From: an unidentified bacterial endosymbiont
GTDB taxonomy: Bacteria; Pseudomonadota; Gammaproteobacteria; Enterobacterales; Enterobacteriaceae
Direction of reading: 5' to 3'
NCBI RefSeq assembly: GCF_918797525.1
Contig: NZ_OU963893.1
Span: 930,001-994,000, forward strand
Length of the DNA: 64,000 nt
Shown here piece after piece: positions 39,591 through 49,655 of this stretch (its first letter is position 1; each line of letters begins with the position of its first letter). The notes beneath the pieces were generated by a model. It ran no database searches. It saw only the letters and a program-made list of their open reading frames with translations, and had not been told where the DNA came from. A program made the translations under genes and the position numbers.

Positions 39591-42128
39591 TCAGCGACAG
39601 TCAATCTGTGCCGTTCTGAAGCGCTCCCCTTTCTGAGCAGGACTAAGTATTACCTCTCCCGTACACTGCTGCTCCGGGCTTTTGCCCCACTGCACGTGCA
39701 GCTGGCTCCGTTCCGGCACGCCGCTCAGATAGATGTCACCGTTATCCCCCACAAAACTGTTGCTGACATTCTTTTCCTGGACCCAGAGTGAGGCGTTGGC
39801 ACCGAACGGCACGGGCTTACCCCGGTAGCTGACCGTCGCCAGAACCCTGGCCCCCACGTTCGCCTGGTAGTCCGCCACCACCAGTGCGCCACGTGTCGGG
39901 ATGACCGTCTGGACTGGCTCCTCAAGTTCCACCTCATCCGGCAGGGATTCCGTACGGAGCGCCACGTTGTTTCTTCGGTAGGCCGACACGTACGGCACCA
40001 CGGTATACCCACGCCAGTCCGTGCGCACCCCGCGCTGGTTCTTCACATCGATGCCGGCCCCGTCAGGGACGCGTACCAGTACCATGGTATCCCCGAGAGG
40101 CTGAGACAACGTCACGCCCCAGGGGTGCACCACGATACCGCCGTTCAGGCCTGCATTCAGCTGCTGGCTGTCGGTGTTGTAGCTGTAACCCGCGCTGGCC
40201 CGGCCATAGGTACCGCTGTAAGAACTGCTTACCCCGCCGCTGTTTCCTTCGCCCCTGCTGGCATACCCTTCACGCGCGCTCCAGCTCAGACGGTTGTCGA
40301 GCATCGTTCCGCTCAGCCCGACGTCATTGCGTATCCGGCTGCGGTTATCCGCGCTCATGCTGTAGCTGACCCGTGAGCCGGCCAGCCATCGTTCAAGCGG
40401 GACGGAAACGCTGAAAAAAATCTGGCGGTTGTTATCGCTAATCGGGGAACGGGTGTCGCTGAGACTCAGGGTGTAACTGGCTCCCTGCAGGGTGATACCA
40501 TATCTCAGCAGCAGGGTACGCTCTGTTCCGCTGTCGTTATAGTAATCCTGCTGGTACGCAGAGAGACTTAGGGAGCCATACTGCCCCAAATTCTGAGTTA
40601 CCTGAGCCTGAAGTCTGCTGCGTTTGTTATGCGTCCGTCGCCATAACTCCAGTGTGTCATCATCCCCGGCAGTGCGGGGCAGCGCCTCATTTGCTTCATT
40701 AAACGAGTAGAATCCCGTGCCGGAATAGCGGTATCCGCCGAGTACCAGAGAAGTGCCGCTTTGCATAACATCCTTGGCGTACTGCAGGCGGTAAGACTCC
40801 CCCGTTCGGGTCAGCGTGGAGTCAAACTGCGTTCTGGCATGGGTGACGTCGAATGACACCGAGCCGAGGTTACCCAGCCCCTGACCGATGCCCAGTAATC
40901 CGGAGGTATAGTCAGCGGAGAAAATACTTCCGCCATACATTGTGGTGCTGTTACTCAGGCCATACTGGAGCGTACCCTGGGCAAAATCAGGCTCACGGAT
41001 ATTATCTCCCCAGGAACGGTAGCGCCCGGCAGTAAAGGCATAGCGCCAGTTTCCGTCACGCTGCATGCCGGGAACCGCAGAAAAGGGCTGGATGAAAGTA
41101 TTTTCACTGCCGTCTTCTTCCCGGATCGTCACGTCCAGATTGCCGCTGTTGGCGGTGGGATACAGATCCCGGATTTCAAAATTTCCGGGCGCCACCGCGG
41201 TCTGGTAAATAACCTGGCCGTTCTGTCTGACTGTCACCTGCGCATTACTGCGGGCAATCCCCCTCACGACCGGGGCAAACCCCCTGAGGCTGTCCGGCAG
41301 CATCGAATCATCCGAGGCGATCTGGATCCCCTGAAACTGTACGCTGTCGAACAAATCGCCGGGGGTAGAGGACTGTCCAAGCGTGAGCCGGCCGGTCAGG
41401 GAGGGGATATCCCGCTGCAGAAAGGTATTAAGGCTGTTCCATCCGTCGCCATCACTGCGCCGGACACGCCGGCCGGACTCTTCACTGTTTTCAGTGTACT
41501 GACTGACGTTGCGGGTATAGGTTGCGTTATTTCGCAGACGCCAGGCGCCCAGATTCAGGCCGCTGTCCAGACGTAAAAACAGATGATTGCTGGTCGTGTC
41601 CTCCTGCCAGATATTATTGCTGTTAATGCCATAGTTGAGCAGAAATGCGGGCACCCCGTTATCCCATAACGCCGGGTCGATGGCGTCCCTGGCCCGAAAA
41701 TCAAGGGCTGCCTGCGGAACACTGAGGTCGAGGCGGAGCTGGTTGATGTCCAGCCGTGCGCTGGCTCCGGAAATATAAAGGCCGGGGTCGCTCACCACGG
41801 CATTCTCTTTCAGCACCGCAGGAAACGCGTTTTCTTTCACCCCCAGGGTGCGCCAGTACCCGACAGTCAGGACAGGCGCGAGCCGGTCATTATCGGTAAC
41901 AAACTCAACGTCCCGGGTACCCTGAAACGCATTATTAACATAGATATCAACGCGATAACGCCCGGGGGACTGGGCGCCGCGTTCAAACATACTGAGATCC
42001 TCAATGGTCGGGCTGCCCGGGCCCAGCCGAAGCGCTGCCGGGTTGAAGTGCATCTCGCCCTTTCCCTCAGATGAGATAAGCCCCGCGCCAACCAGAATGA
42101 GAAGGCTGATGTTGTTGTTTCTTATCAT
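39591..42128 (-). CDS. Outer-membrane fimbrial usher (FimD/PapC family)
   Basis: 845 residues, full family length and uninterrupted. The N-terminal periplasmic domain begins after a signal peptide (MHFNPAALRLGPGSPTIEDLS); GRYRVDIYVNN is the usual usher N-domain motif. The 24-strand barrel and plug follow (RGFAPVVRGIARSNAQVTV), and two C-terminal domains close the protein (YRGKPVPFGANASLW, DNGDIYLSGVPE). It is the assembly platform that receives chaperone-subunit complexes and exports the fibre. It begins 73 bases after the chaperone gene. Confidence 0.95.
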   Translation of the reverse strand: MIRNNNISLLILVGAGLISSEGKGEMHFNPAALRLGPGSPTIEDLSMFERGAQSPGRYRVDIYVNNAFQGTRDVEFVTDNDRLAPVLTVGYWRTLGVKENAFPAVLKENAVVSDPGLYISGASARLDINQLRLDLSVPQAALDFRARDAIDPALWDNGVPAFLLNYGINSNNIWQEDTTSNHLFLRLDSGLNLGAWRLRNNATYTRNVSQYTENSEESGRRVRRSDGDGWNSLNTFLQRDIPSLTGRLTLGQSSTPGDLFDSVQFQGIQIASDDSMLPDSLRGFAPVVRGIARSNAQVTVRQNGQVIYQTAVAPGNFEIRDLYPTANSGNLDVTIREEDGSENTFIQPFSAVPGMQRDGNWRYAFTAGRYRSWGDNIREPDFAQGTLQYGLSNSTTMYGGSIFSADYTSGLLGIGQGLGNLGSVSFDVTHARTQFDSTLTRTGESYRLQYAKDVMQSGTSLVLGGYRYSGTGFYSFNEANEALPRTAGDDDTLELWRRTHNKRSRLQAQVTQNLGQYGSLSLSAYQQDYYNDSGTERTLLLRYGITLQGASYTLSLSDTRSPISDNNRQIFFSVSVPLERWLAGSRVSYSMSADNRSRIRNDVGLSGTMLDNRLSWSAREGYASRGEGNSGGVSSSYSGTYGRASAGYSYNTDSQQLNAGLNGGIVVHPWGVTLSQPLGDTMVLVRVPDGAGIDVKNQRGVRTDWRGYTVVPYVSAYRRNNVALRTESLPDEVELEEPVQTVIPTRGALVVADYQANVGARVLATVSYRGKPVPFGANASLWVQEKNVSNSFVGDNGDIYLSGVPERSQLHVQWGKSPEQQCTGEVILSPAQKGERFRTAQIDCR

Positions 42129-42201
42129 CCGGTGTCCCTGAGAAAAAATGACCCTTCATTATCAAAAGCCATCTGAAAAGTGGCGGGAAAACAGCATCCG
42201 C

Positions 42202-42876
42202 CTACTGGCGGGCTACCGGACTGCCCGCGCCGAAGTCGTTAACGGATTGCCATTCGATAACGCCACTGCCGGATGCGCTGACCCGGTGTTCCCCGAACGG
42301 GGGAACCATGCCTGGATTATCAACGCTGACGCCCCCGACTTTAAGACTGAAAAAGGAGACGTAGTAAGGCGTGGGGTTGTTGATAATAAGGGTCTGGCCC
42401 TGACGCCGGAACTGCAGTGACTTGTAGGCTTCAGCCGCCCCCTGACTGTTTAATGCCCGTGGCCGGTAGATCAGTTTAAGGCGGTGGCGGACGACGACCT
42501 GGAGATGATTCTGCTCCTGATTTTTTGGCGTGGCGGCAATCCCTTTAATACTGAGCCAGTAAAGGGATTCCCGGTCGGCAGGTAAAGACGCGCCGGTAAT
42601 GGCGATCCGCAGAATGCTTTCCTTTTCACGATCCAGTCTGAACAGGGGAGGGGTGATAACAAAAGGGACTCTGGCCGTATTACCGTCATTCTCATTATCC
42701 AGCCATGACTGGACAAGATAGTCGGTTGCCTTATCCGCGTTTCGAATGGATAACGACACCTCCCTGTTCGCCTCAGGGAAAATAACCCGTGTCCCTCCGG
42801 GGATAATGCTGGCCGACGCAGTATGCATGCCGGCAATAAGTAAAAACAGGCAGGTTAAGAGATGACCACCGCGCAT
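42202..42876 (-). CDS. Periplasmic fimbrial chaperone (PapD family)
   Basis: 224 residues with a signal peptide (to about residue 22). Two immunoglobulin-like domains are visible: the N-terminal one starts IIPGGTRVIFPEANREVSL with the subunit-anchoring Arg, and has the G1 donor strand near LQVVVRHRLKLIYRPRAL with the anchoring Lys; the C-terminal one ends HRVSASGSGVIEWQSVNDFG. It folds pilins by donor-strand complementation and delivers them to the usher. Confidence 0.93.
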   Translation of the reverse strand: MRGGHLLTCLFLLIAGMHTASASIIPGGTRVIFPEANREVSLSIRNADKATDYLVQSWLDNENDGNTARVPFVITPPLFRLDREKESILRIAITGASLPADRESLYWLSIKGIAATPKNQEQNHLQVVVRHRLKLIYRPRALNSQGAAEAYKSLQFRRQGQTLIINNPTPYYVSFFSLKVGGVSVDNPGMVPPFGEHRVSASGSGVIEWQSVNDFGAGSPVARQ

Positions 42877-42899
42877 TACGCCTCCGTCAGGATCACATC

Positions 42900-42927
42900 A
42901 GCGATGGCAGCGCGTGCCGCCATCGCT
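42900..42927. promoter_or_regulatory. Hairpin between pilin and chaperone genes
   Basis: AGCGATGGC and GCCATCGCT form a nine-base stem in the 96-base gap after the pilin gene. Such hairpins commonly stabilise abundant pilin mRNA and reduce read-through to the assembly genes. Confidence 0.55.
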
Positions 42928-42972
42928 ATACAGGATGCAGGTATTACTCTGAATGACAAACACTACATGGAA

Positions 42973-43488
42973 TTACTGATACTGCACGGTAAATCGTAGC
43001 ACACCATTTGCCTGACCCGGGGTAATAGTCGCGGCGGTCTTTTGGTAACGGGCATTAAAGTCAAGCGTGGCGTTTTGCCCTGTCACCGTGGCCGGATTTG
43101 ACGCCACGCCCAGCGGAACCCGGGAATCATTACGGGCGTCGAAGACGGCAATGGCCACGCCGGCTGCGCCACCATCGACCTGCAGAAGAGAAGAGTCGCT
43201 GGAATCACGGTTACCGTCAAACACAACGCGGGCATTGGTTAATGCTGCCGGGCAATTTTCCATACTGATACTGAATGAAGCTGAGCTGGCCGTAGAGCCT
43301 ACAGCCCCAAATGAACTTTCAGCAACGGTTCCCAGAGAAATGGTCTGCGTCTGGTCGGTTGTGGTGACTTCACATCCGGCGGCAATGATTTCCCCGTTAA
43401 TGGTAATGGTTCCGTCAGCGGCATTAGCGGCTGTGAACGCAAAGGAGGAAAACAGGGCGACGGTTAAAAGTGATTTTTTTAAAAACAT
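42973..43488 (-). CDS. Major fimbrial subunit (FimA/F17A-like pilin)
   Basis: 171 residues from the ATG at 43488 (CAGGAG ten bases upstream). A signal peptide ends FTAANA, and mature pilin begins ADGTITINGEIIAAGCEV with the first of the two disulfide cysteines; the second is in SMENCPAAL. The C terminus RFTVQYQ gives the penultimate Tyr used in chaperone contact. The gene order pilin-chaperone-usher-adhesin resembles F17-type operons. Confidence 0.93.
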   Translation of the reverse strand: MFLKKSLLTVALFSSFAFTAANAADGTITINGEIIAAGCEVTTTDQTQTISLGTVAESSFGAVGSTASSASFSISMENCPAALTNARVVFDGNRDSSDSSLLQVDGGAAGVAIAVFDARNDSRVPLGVASNPATVTGQNATLDFNARYQKTAATITPGQANGVLRFTVQYQ

Positions 43489-44458
43489 AATCAGGTAACT
43501 CCTGTGAATGATTAGAGCGCCCACTTTTTTATTCCTGAACACAGCGGGGGGAGCTCATCTGGTTTATCCAGGAATTATCCTAAGTGAAATAACGCGAAAA
43601 ATAAAAGCCGCCCGATTTCAGTGAAAATACATTTCCCGACAATCAGGTAACAAAAAGAAACATCTGCAATTACCCCAGAATCAGCCTGATGCTGCAGAAT
43701 TTAGCGGCTATTTTTTATTGGGTTACCTCATTCTCCCGTGTGACGGTAAAATAAAAAGTCCTTATTGCGCCGCGTATACCCTTAGTTTCCCAGGGGGGAT
43801 GAACAACAAATAAAATACAAAAGAAAGCAGCTAATTAAAGGACGGTTAACATGTATGTTAATGTAACGACCCTGCTACCAGACTTTAAGCCATCATCAAT
43901 ACATTTAATTACATAATCTTTAAAAAAAGAACCACATTAAAATATCGGAGAATAAATACCCACCCATATTCAATGAGTTACATTAAGCATGGCGCCATGT
44001 CAATACACGAAAGACCGGACTTCCTGATGTTTCATAACATTTAATCATCCTTCAGACACAGCGTATTTTTATCCATAACGCTGGAAACACATCCGGATTT
44101 AACGAAACCATCCGGCAGGATGTATCTTTAATCAATAGCAACATCCACTAAGCTTTATTCCAGTATGGTTTTAAGATTTCCCGGCCATTACAGAGCAGCA
44201 ACAGGAGGTTAATTACTCAATAACGTCAGGGTTTAAATAAAGCAATGCTTTTAATTACATTGAATAACAGTCAGTTCTGCCTGATGGTGCTGATTTACTG
44301 GCATTGTGTACTGCATAACTATAACCTAAAATGCCGTTAATCATTCAGGCATCCTCATGTTCGTTTTAACCGACAATACAGGTCATATTGACTCATTTCT
44401 TTCATAAAGCAACTATTGAAAAACGCATATGCAGACATCGCTGAGATATAGTCTGAAT
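43489..44458. other. Long region upstream of the fimbrial operon, no gene seen
   Basis: About 970 bases of AT-rich DNA. It should contain the fimbrial promoter. I found no regulator gene, no recombinase gene and no clear inverted-repeat pair that would mark a phase-variable switch. It ends at the IS26-like element. Confidence 0.5.
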
Positions 44459-45276
44459 GGCACTGTTGCAAAAATCCGGAGGTGATAAACTTATCGTCAC
44501 CTTTTGCTGACGGAGCGGCACATGAACCCATTTAAAGGCCGGCATTTTCAGCGTGACATCATCTTGTGGGCAGTCCGCTGGTATTTAAATACGGCATCAG
44601 CTAACGTGAGCTGCAGGAGAAGCTGGCTAAGCGTCGTGTGAATGTCGATCACTCCACGATTTACCGCTGCGTTCAGCGTTATGCGCCTGAAAGGGAAAAA
44701 CGACTGCGCTGGTACTGGCGTAACCCTTCCGATCTCAACCCGTGACACATTGATGAAACTTACTTGAAGGTGAATGGCCGCCGGGCATATCTTTACCGGG
44801 CAGTCGACAACAGGGGCCGCACCATAGATTTTTATCTCTCCCCACGTCGTAACAGCAGAGCCGCCTACCGGTTTCTGGGTAAAATCCTCAACAACGTGAA
44901 GAAGTGGCAGCTCCCTCGATTCATCAACACAGATAAAGCGCCCACCTGTGGCCGTGCGCTCGCGCTGCTGAAACGCGAAGGCCGATGTCAGCCTGACGTT
45001 GAACACCGACAGATTAGGTACCGGAATAACGTCATTGAATGCGATCATGGCAAGCTGAAAAGGATAATCGATGCCACGCTGGGATTTAAAACCATAAAGA
45101 CGGCTTACGCCACGATCAAAGGTATTGAGGTGATGCGTGCACTACGCAAAGGGCAGGCATCACCGTTTTATTATGGTGATCCTCAGGGCGAGATGCGCCT
45201 GGTGAGCAGAGTTTTTGAAATGTAAGCTTTGTCATGACGCCAGCAGTTTCCCATTCGCCATATTTGCAACAGTGCC
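44459..45276 (+). mobile_element. IS6-family element (IS26/IS15-like), inactive
   Basis: The 818-base unit is bounded by GGCACTGTTGCAAA and its exact complement TTTGCAACAGTGCC, the terminal repeats typical of IS26 relatives (820 bases). No 8-base target duplication flanks it, which fits replicative transposition or recombination followed by loss of the neighbour. Confidence 0.92.
44522..45225 (+). pseudogene. IS6-family transposase, frameshifted and stop-interrupted
   Basis: It starts MNPFKGRHFQRDIILWAVRW as in IS26-type transposases, shifts frame near 44585, and has a TGA in place of a conserved Trp codon (NPSDLNP, stop, HIDETY) near 44743. The last part, KVNGRRAYLYRAVDNRGRTI to MRLVSRVFEM, is intact and contains the DDE residues (DETY, NTDKAP, RNNVIECDHG). 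The protein cannot be made in full. Confidence 0.9.
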
Positions 45277-45874
45277 GCTTCTGGCACAGGCCACGGGAAT
45301 AAGTGCACCCGGAACCGGCTGTTCAGAATGAAAAAGAAGCAAAATAAGTGAATACAGCCCATTCGGTCAGTGCGGATGACATGGATGGTGCTCTCCCAGG
45401 CACTATATAAATGGTCTGGAAACAATTGACATGCGATTGAAATTCCTAACCATGAACATGGCCGTTCGGCAACGGTGGAGAGAAATCAGAGATAATGCGA
45501 CAGGCCTGGTAATTTAGAATGCCAGTAGAACACCCCATATACGACTATGGTATATTTTTGCCATCATTAATGAAAAGAAAATCTTTGCTGTTAAAGGGGG
45601 TTGGGGAGCAGCGTAACAGCAAACGTCGTTAAGCAGTCAATTTAAATGGTCATTAATATATTAATCAATAAATTATGCCTCTTTATTGAAAGCTCTCAGT
45701 TCCCCCTTACTGACAGGATTCCCGCACTGTAATGATGAAAGCTTCTCAACGTCTAAGTTCTGAATCGGATAACCCTTAATGCCTGGGCTGTTGGATCTTT
45801 ACATAAAAAAGTTTTTTGAAAGAAATCTTAACTTTAAGATTGAATAATATTCGTTTTATCGAGAGAGTGTAATC
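45277..45874. other. Intergenic stretch, no recognised gene
   Basis: About 600 bases with GC falling towards the right. There is no ORF with a convincing start or family. GTCAATTTAAAT at 45636-45647 recurs at 46589-46600, flanking the next gene. Confidence 0.4.
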
Positions 45875-46525
45875 ATGAAAGTATCTGGTCATATATTATC
45901 CCAAGACATAATGTCACATATAAGCTTAAAAAATATCAATAGTAATGATTCAAATGAAGTCAAGAGAATTAAAGATGCGCTCTGTATTGAATCAAAAGAA
46001 AGAACTTTGTATCCACAAAATTTGAGTCGAGATGATTTAAAAAAAATGGCTAGATATGTAAATAACACATACGTCCATTACTCTGGGAACTGCGCTTTAT
46101 TATCAGCTTGTTTACATTACAACATCCATCACCGACAGGATATGTTGAGTTCGAAGAATACGGCCTCTCCTACAGTTGGATTAGATAGCGCCAATGTTGA
46201 TAAAGTCATTTTTGGTAAGGAACTTAACCAATCATATTATTTAAATTCTATCGATGAGGTGGAAGAGGAAATCTTAAACCGTTATGACATTAATAGGGAA
46301 AGTTCTTTTATCATTCGCGCAGAGAACTACATAGTTCCAATAATTGGTGAATGTGGACATAGTTTCAACGCTATTGTTATATGTGAATATAATAAAAAGC
46401 CATATATTCAATTCATTGATGCCTGGAAAACATCCAATATCCTTCCAAGTTTACAAGAGATAAAAAAACACTTCCCTTCATCAGCGGGATTTTATATTAG
46501 AGCTTATGGTGAAAAACACGATTGA
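45875..46525 (+). CDS. Small papain-like-fold protein, candidate secreted effector or toxin
   Basis: 216 residues, no signal peptide, very AT-rich. I see a possible cysteine-protease or deamidase triad in the usual order: Cys73 in HYSGNCALLSACL, His162 in GECGHSFNAIVI, Asp182 in PYIQFIDAWK. This pattern (C at a helix start, H followed by a hydrophobic strand, D in a FID turn) is that of papain-fold toxins (Tox-PL type) and of the OspI-type glutamine deamidases, whose size is also about 210 residues. No secretion gene or immunity gene adjoins it. The function is inference from three spaced motifs; there is no clear full-length homologue known to me. Confidence 0.55.
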   Translation: MKVSGHILSQDIMSHISLKNINSNDSNEVKRIKDALCIESKERTLYPQNLSRDDLKKMARYVNNTYVHYSGNCALLSACLHYNIHHRQDMLSSKNTASPTVGLDSANVDKVIFGKELNQSYYLNSIDEVEEEILNRYDINRESSFIIRAENYIVPIIGECGHSFNAIVICEYNKKPYIQFIDAWKTSNILPSLQEIKKHFPSSAGFYIRAYGEKHD

Positions 46526-46698
46526 TAACTTTTCAATATTTATTTGATCAAAATTAAGTTAATAGTGAAGCTAAACTACCATTAACAGGTCAATTTAAAT
46601 AGGCAAAAACTATCAGACCAATTTACATCGCAGATTGCCATTTTTAGCCACCTCTTTTACGATAGCTATATTAACTATACTCATTTTGGCTACCTTAA

Positions 46699-47330
46699 AT
46701 GAAAATTGCTCGCATCTATGAAATGGTCAGTACATCAGAGCAGGATCAGACACGCCAGGCTGACATCGAAAAAACGGCCATTGCCAGTGGTTTTTATATC
46801 GCCGGTATTTATCGGGAAAAAGCATCGGGTGCCAGAGCTGACAGACCTGAGCTTCTCCGCATAATCGCCGACTTCAGCCTGGTGATGTGGTGATAGCCGA
46901 AAAAATTGACCGTATCAGTCGTCTCCCTCTTCCTGAAAAACTGATTGCTTCCATCAGAGACAAAGGTGCCCGGCTGGCTATTCCAGGCATAGTGGATTTG
47001 TCAGAAGTGTTAGCAGAAAATGATGGTGTCTCCCGCATTGTCCTTGAATCTGTTCAGGAGTTATTGCTAAAACTTGCCCTTCGGACCGCACGAGATGACT
47101 ACGAAATACGGCGGGAAAGACAGCGCCAGGGTGTTCAGCTCGCCAAAGTTGCAGACAAGTACGCAGGCAGGAAGGCCGATCTCGTGACCCATGAGCGTAT
47201 CATTACCCTTCGGCAGTCCGGATTAACCATTGAGCGCACAGCCACGCTGGCCGGATGTAGCATCAGCCAGGTCAAACGCGTCTGGGCAATCCATCAGTCG
47301 CAAAAAATTCGTGAGATTCCCCTGAACTAA
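46699..47330 (+). pseudogene. Tn3-type serine resolvase TnpR, frameshifted
   Basis: The first frame begins MKIARIYEMVSTSEQDQTRQ with the catalytic Ser in VSTSEQ and runs to about 46874. A one-base deletion near 46875 moves the rest to the frame containing GDVVIAEKIDRISRLPL and the C-terminal DNA-binding helix-turn-helix (IERTATLAGCSISQVKRVWAIH). Correcting the shift gives a normal resolvase of about 210 residues. The usual Arg of the YxRVST motif is Met here. Confidence 0.85.
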
Positions 47331-47342
47331 GGATGGTTTACG

Positions 47343-47486
47343 ATGCCGGTTAATTTTCTTTCCGAAGATCAAAAAGTAGGTTACGGTAACTATCATGGCG
47401 AACTGACAAAGGAAACACTGGCTCGCTATTTTCACCTTGATGATTTTGACCGGATGAATATTTCAGAAAAACGGGGAGAACAGTAG
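47343..47486 (+). pseudogene. Tn3-family transposase TnpA, only the first 47 codons
   Basis: MPVNFLSEDQKVGYGNYHG followed by ELTKETLARYFHLDDFDR is the N-terminal (DUF4158) start of Tn3-family transposases. It follows the resolvase by 12 bases, as in Tn3 relatives. The gene is cut at about 47486 where IS91-type sequence begins. Confidence 0.8.
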
Positions 47487-48788
47487 CACGCCTTCGGCGT
47501 GAGCGCGGCTGCGCTGCAGCCACAGTATTTTGCCCTTCCCCTGCCTCGTTTTATACTCTGCGCTATGTATATCCCGCGCCCCGCAAAACTGCTCTTCACC
47601 TTCGATGAAGGCTGGAATAGATTTCTCGAAAAATACGGTGACAGCATCAGCGAATGGACGCGACTCTCCGTCGAGCGCATGCTCGCCTGCGGCACTGGTG
47701 TCATGGGCGTTCGCCTCAACTGTTGTGCCTCACCACACTGCACCCATTCCCGGTTCTTCTGCCAGAGCTGCAAATCAAAAGCCTGCAGCTCATGCGGACT
47801 CAAAGCCACTGAGCAGTGGATTGCAACACAACAGTACATCCTGCCCGACTGCGACTGGCAGCACATCACCTTTACCATGCCCCATGTACTCTGGCCTTTT
47901 TTCAACAACAACTAGCCTCTGATTAATGACCTGTTTCGCTGCGCCACCCGTCCCATGCTCAGGCACGTGCGCAAGCTGGGCATCAAAGTCGGCATCTTCT
48001 GCGCGCTGCACACCTACGGACGCCAGCTTAATCAGCATCCGCACATCCACGTCTCAATTACCTGTGGCGGCCTCGACATCAAACACGGCGTCTGGCGCGG
48101 CCTGTTCTTCAAAAAATAGCAGGTTGAAGCCATCAGGCGTGGTGCCGTTATCCATCTGCTGCGTGCCAGCTACGATCGCGTTAATCCCGATAAGCTGCCC
48201 AACCCCGGCCATATCCGCGATGCTAAGCAGTGGAAGCGCTACCTGCAGGCGCAATATCAGCGCCACTGGAAGGTCCACTTCGCCAAAAAGACCCGCAGTG
48301 CCTGGCGCAGCGTCAAATACCTGGGCCGTTATCTGAAGCGCCCGCCGGTGGCCGCTTCCCAGCAGCGCCATTATCGTGGCGGCTCGGTTGTTCACAAGTA
48401 TTACGACCACAACAAGCAGCAGCACAAACGCCAGAAACTGAGCCAGGAAGAGATGCTGTGGCGTTACGTCAGCCACATCCCGGCGCGACATTTTGAAATG
48501 GTACGTTACTACGGCTTCCTGGCCAACCGCAAGCGTGGCACGTTGCTGCCGAAAGTCTACGAAGCATTGGAGATGACGCCACGCGAAAAACCGCAGAAGC
48601 CGGGGTTCGCTGTGCTGATGAAAGCGTTCCTGGGCACCGATCCGTATCCGTGCATTCTTTGCAAAGGCCGGTTGCGATTTGCCGGCGCTATGGTGGGCGG
48701 GCACGCCACAAAAATGCTCTCTGACAGGCTGTATAGGATGGCAAAAAAACGATGGCTTCAGAGCCCGGCTCAGAATAAGTGCGCCTGA
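47487..48788 (+). pseudogene. IS91-family element with transposase interrupted by two amber codons
   Basis: The left end carries a hairpin (CACGCC, TTC, GGCGTG at 47487-47501). The transposase frame, probably from ATG 47565 (MYIPRPAKLLFTFDEGWNRF), has the zinc-finger cysteines CCASPHCTHSRFFCQSCKSKACSSCG and continues to 48788, with TAG stops at 47913 and 48117. The HPHIHV metal-binding pattern of the replication-type (HUH/Y2) nuclease is present after the first stop (RQLNQHPHIHVS), as is the later segment VKYLGRYLKRPP. The insertion truncated the Tn3 tnpA gene. Confidence 0.85.
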
Positions 48789-49298
48789 AAAACGGGTTGG
48801 GGATTAAAAATGCGTCAAAGCCGGAATTTTTACGCGTGATCGCTCGCCACTCCCCGCACTCTGGGAGTATGACACGCTACGATCTATGGTTAGGGATCTC
48901 AAAAATCGTCGATTCAATCTCCTACCATCAAGGGGTCTGAAGCCCAACCGTACGGGATCGTACGCCAAGTACGTTTTTTGCTCATATTCAGTGGGTAAAG
49001 AAAACGAGGGTTTTGTTTACTCTTTCCGCTGGTGCCAGTTCCCATGCGGCTTTTAGCATTTTTCGTGTTAACAAACCCGGTAATAAAATCAACGTTAACC
49101 CCTTCTCCAATGGGATGAGTTTATACAGCTGAAATCATAACGTTACGTTCTTAACGAAACGGTTAGTAACTGCAAAAAAGGTATCCGGGCGCCATCGATG
49201 CCGGGATATTTTCCAGCAAAAGTTTCGTGTTGCTCGCGCCAGTGATGATTTTTTGCTGGTATGGGAAATTCCCCCGCATATGGGGGGAATTTGAGAAA
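48789..49298. other. Intergenic stretch, no recognised gene
   Basis: About 510 bases between the IS91 remnant and the antitoxin gene. The right end of the IS91 element is somewhere here and could not be fixed. No ORF worth reporting. Confidence 0.4.
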
Positions 49299-49655
49299 TT
49301 AGTGGCTGGATTTGCTGAGAGTGAATTGTAACCCGGCTACTGCTGCAAGTTGTGCCAGTGTTGTGATCGTCGGGTTCCCGTTCGGGGATAATGCTCGATA
49401 GATACTCTGGCGGGCAAGGCCAGATTTTTTAGCGGCTTCGGAAATACCTCCTCGCGCCTCGATTACCTGACGTAACGCAACAAGAAAACCGCCTAAGCCC
49501 CCAGGCTCGTTAATGTCTTCTAGGGCATTTGCAAGATAAGCGTTTGCATAATCAGGATCAGCGCGTAGTTCTTTAATCATGGCGGCGTTGTGATCAACGG
49601 CTGCCGGATAATCATTTTTGCTAATCTGTGACTTCACATTTTTGGTGGCTGTCAT
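49299..49655 (-). CDS. Antitoxin of a HigB/RelE-type addiction module (HTH)
   Basis: 118 residues. A C-terminal Cro/C1-type helix-turn-helix (GGISEAAKKSGLARQSIYRAL, about 68-88, then PTITTLAQLAAVAGLQF) is preceded by an acidic toxin-binding N-terminal region (DYPAAVDHNAAMIKELRADP). This is the arrangement of the 'probable addiction module antidote' family. It begins inside the toxin stop codon (ATGA overlap) and is expected to bind the operator pair at 50021-50073. It is intact although its toxin gene is not. Confidence 0.88.
   Translation of the reverse strand: MTATKNVKSQISKNDYPAAVDHNAAMIKELRADPDYANAYLANALEDINEPGGLGGFLVALRQVIEARGGISEAAKKSGLARQSIYRALSPNGNPTITTLAQLAAVAGLQFTLSKSSH

Noticed and set aside
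43489..44458. Phase-variable fim-type switch upstream of the pilin
   Set aside because: No paired inverted repeats bounding a promoter segment and no recombinase gene nearby were seen.
44548..45048. 166-codon open frame antisense to the IS26-like transposase
   Set aside because: Shadow of the transposase on the opposite strand, with no ribosome site or family.
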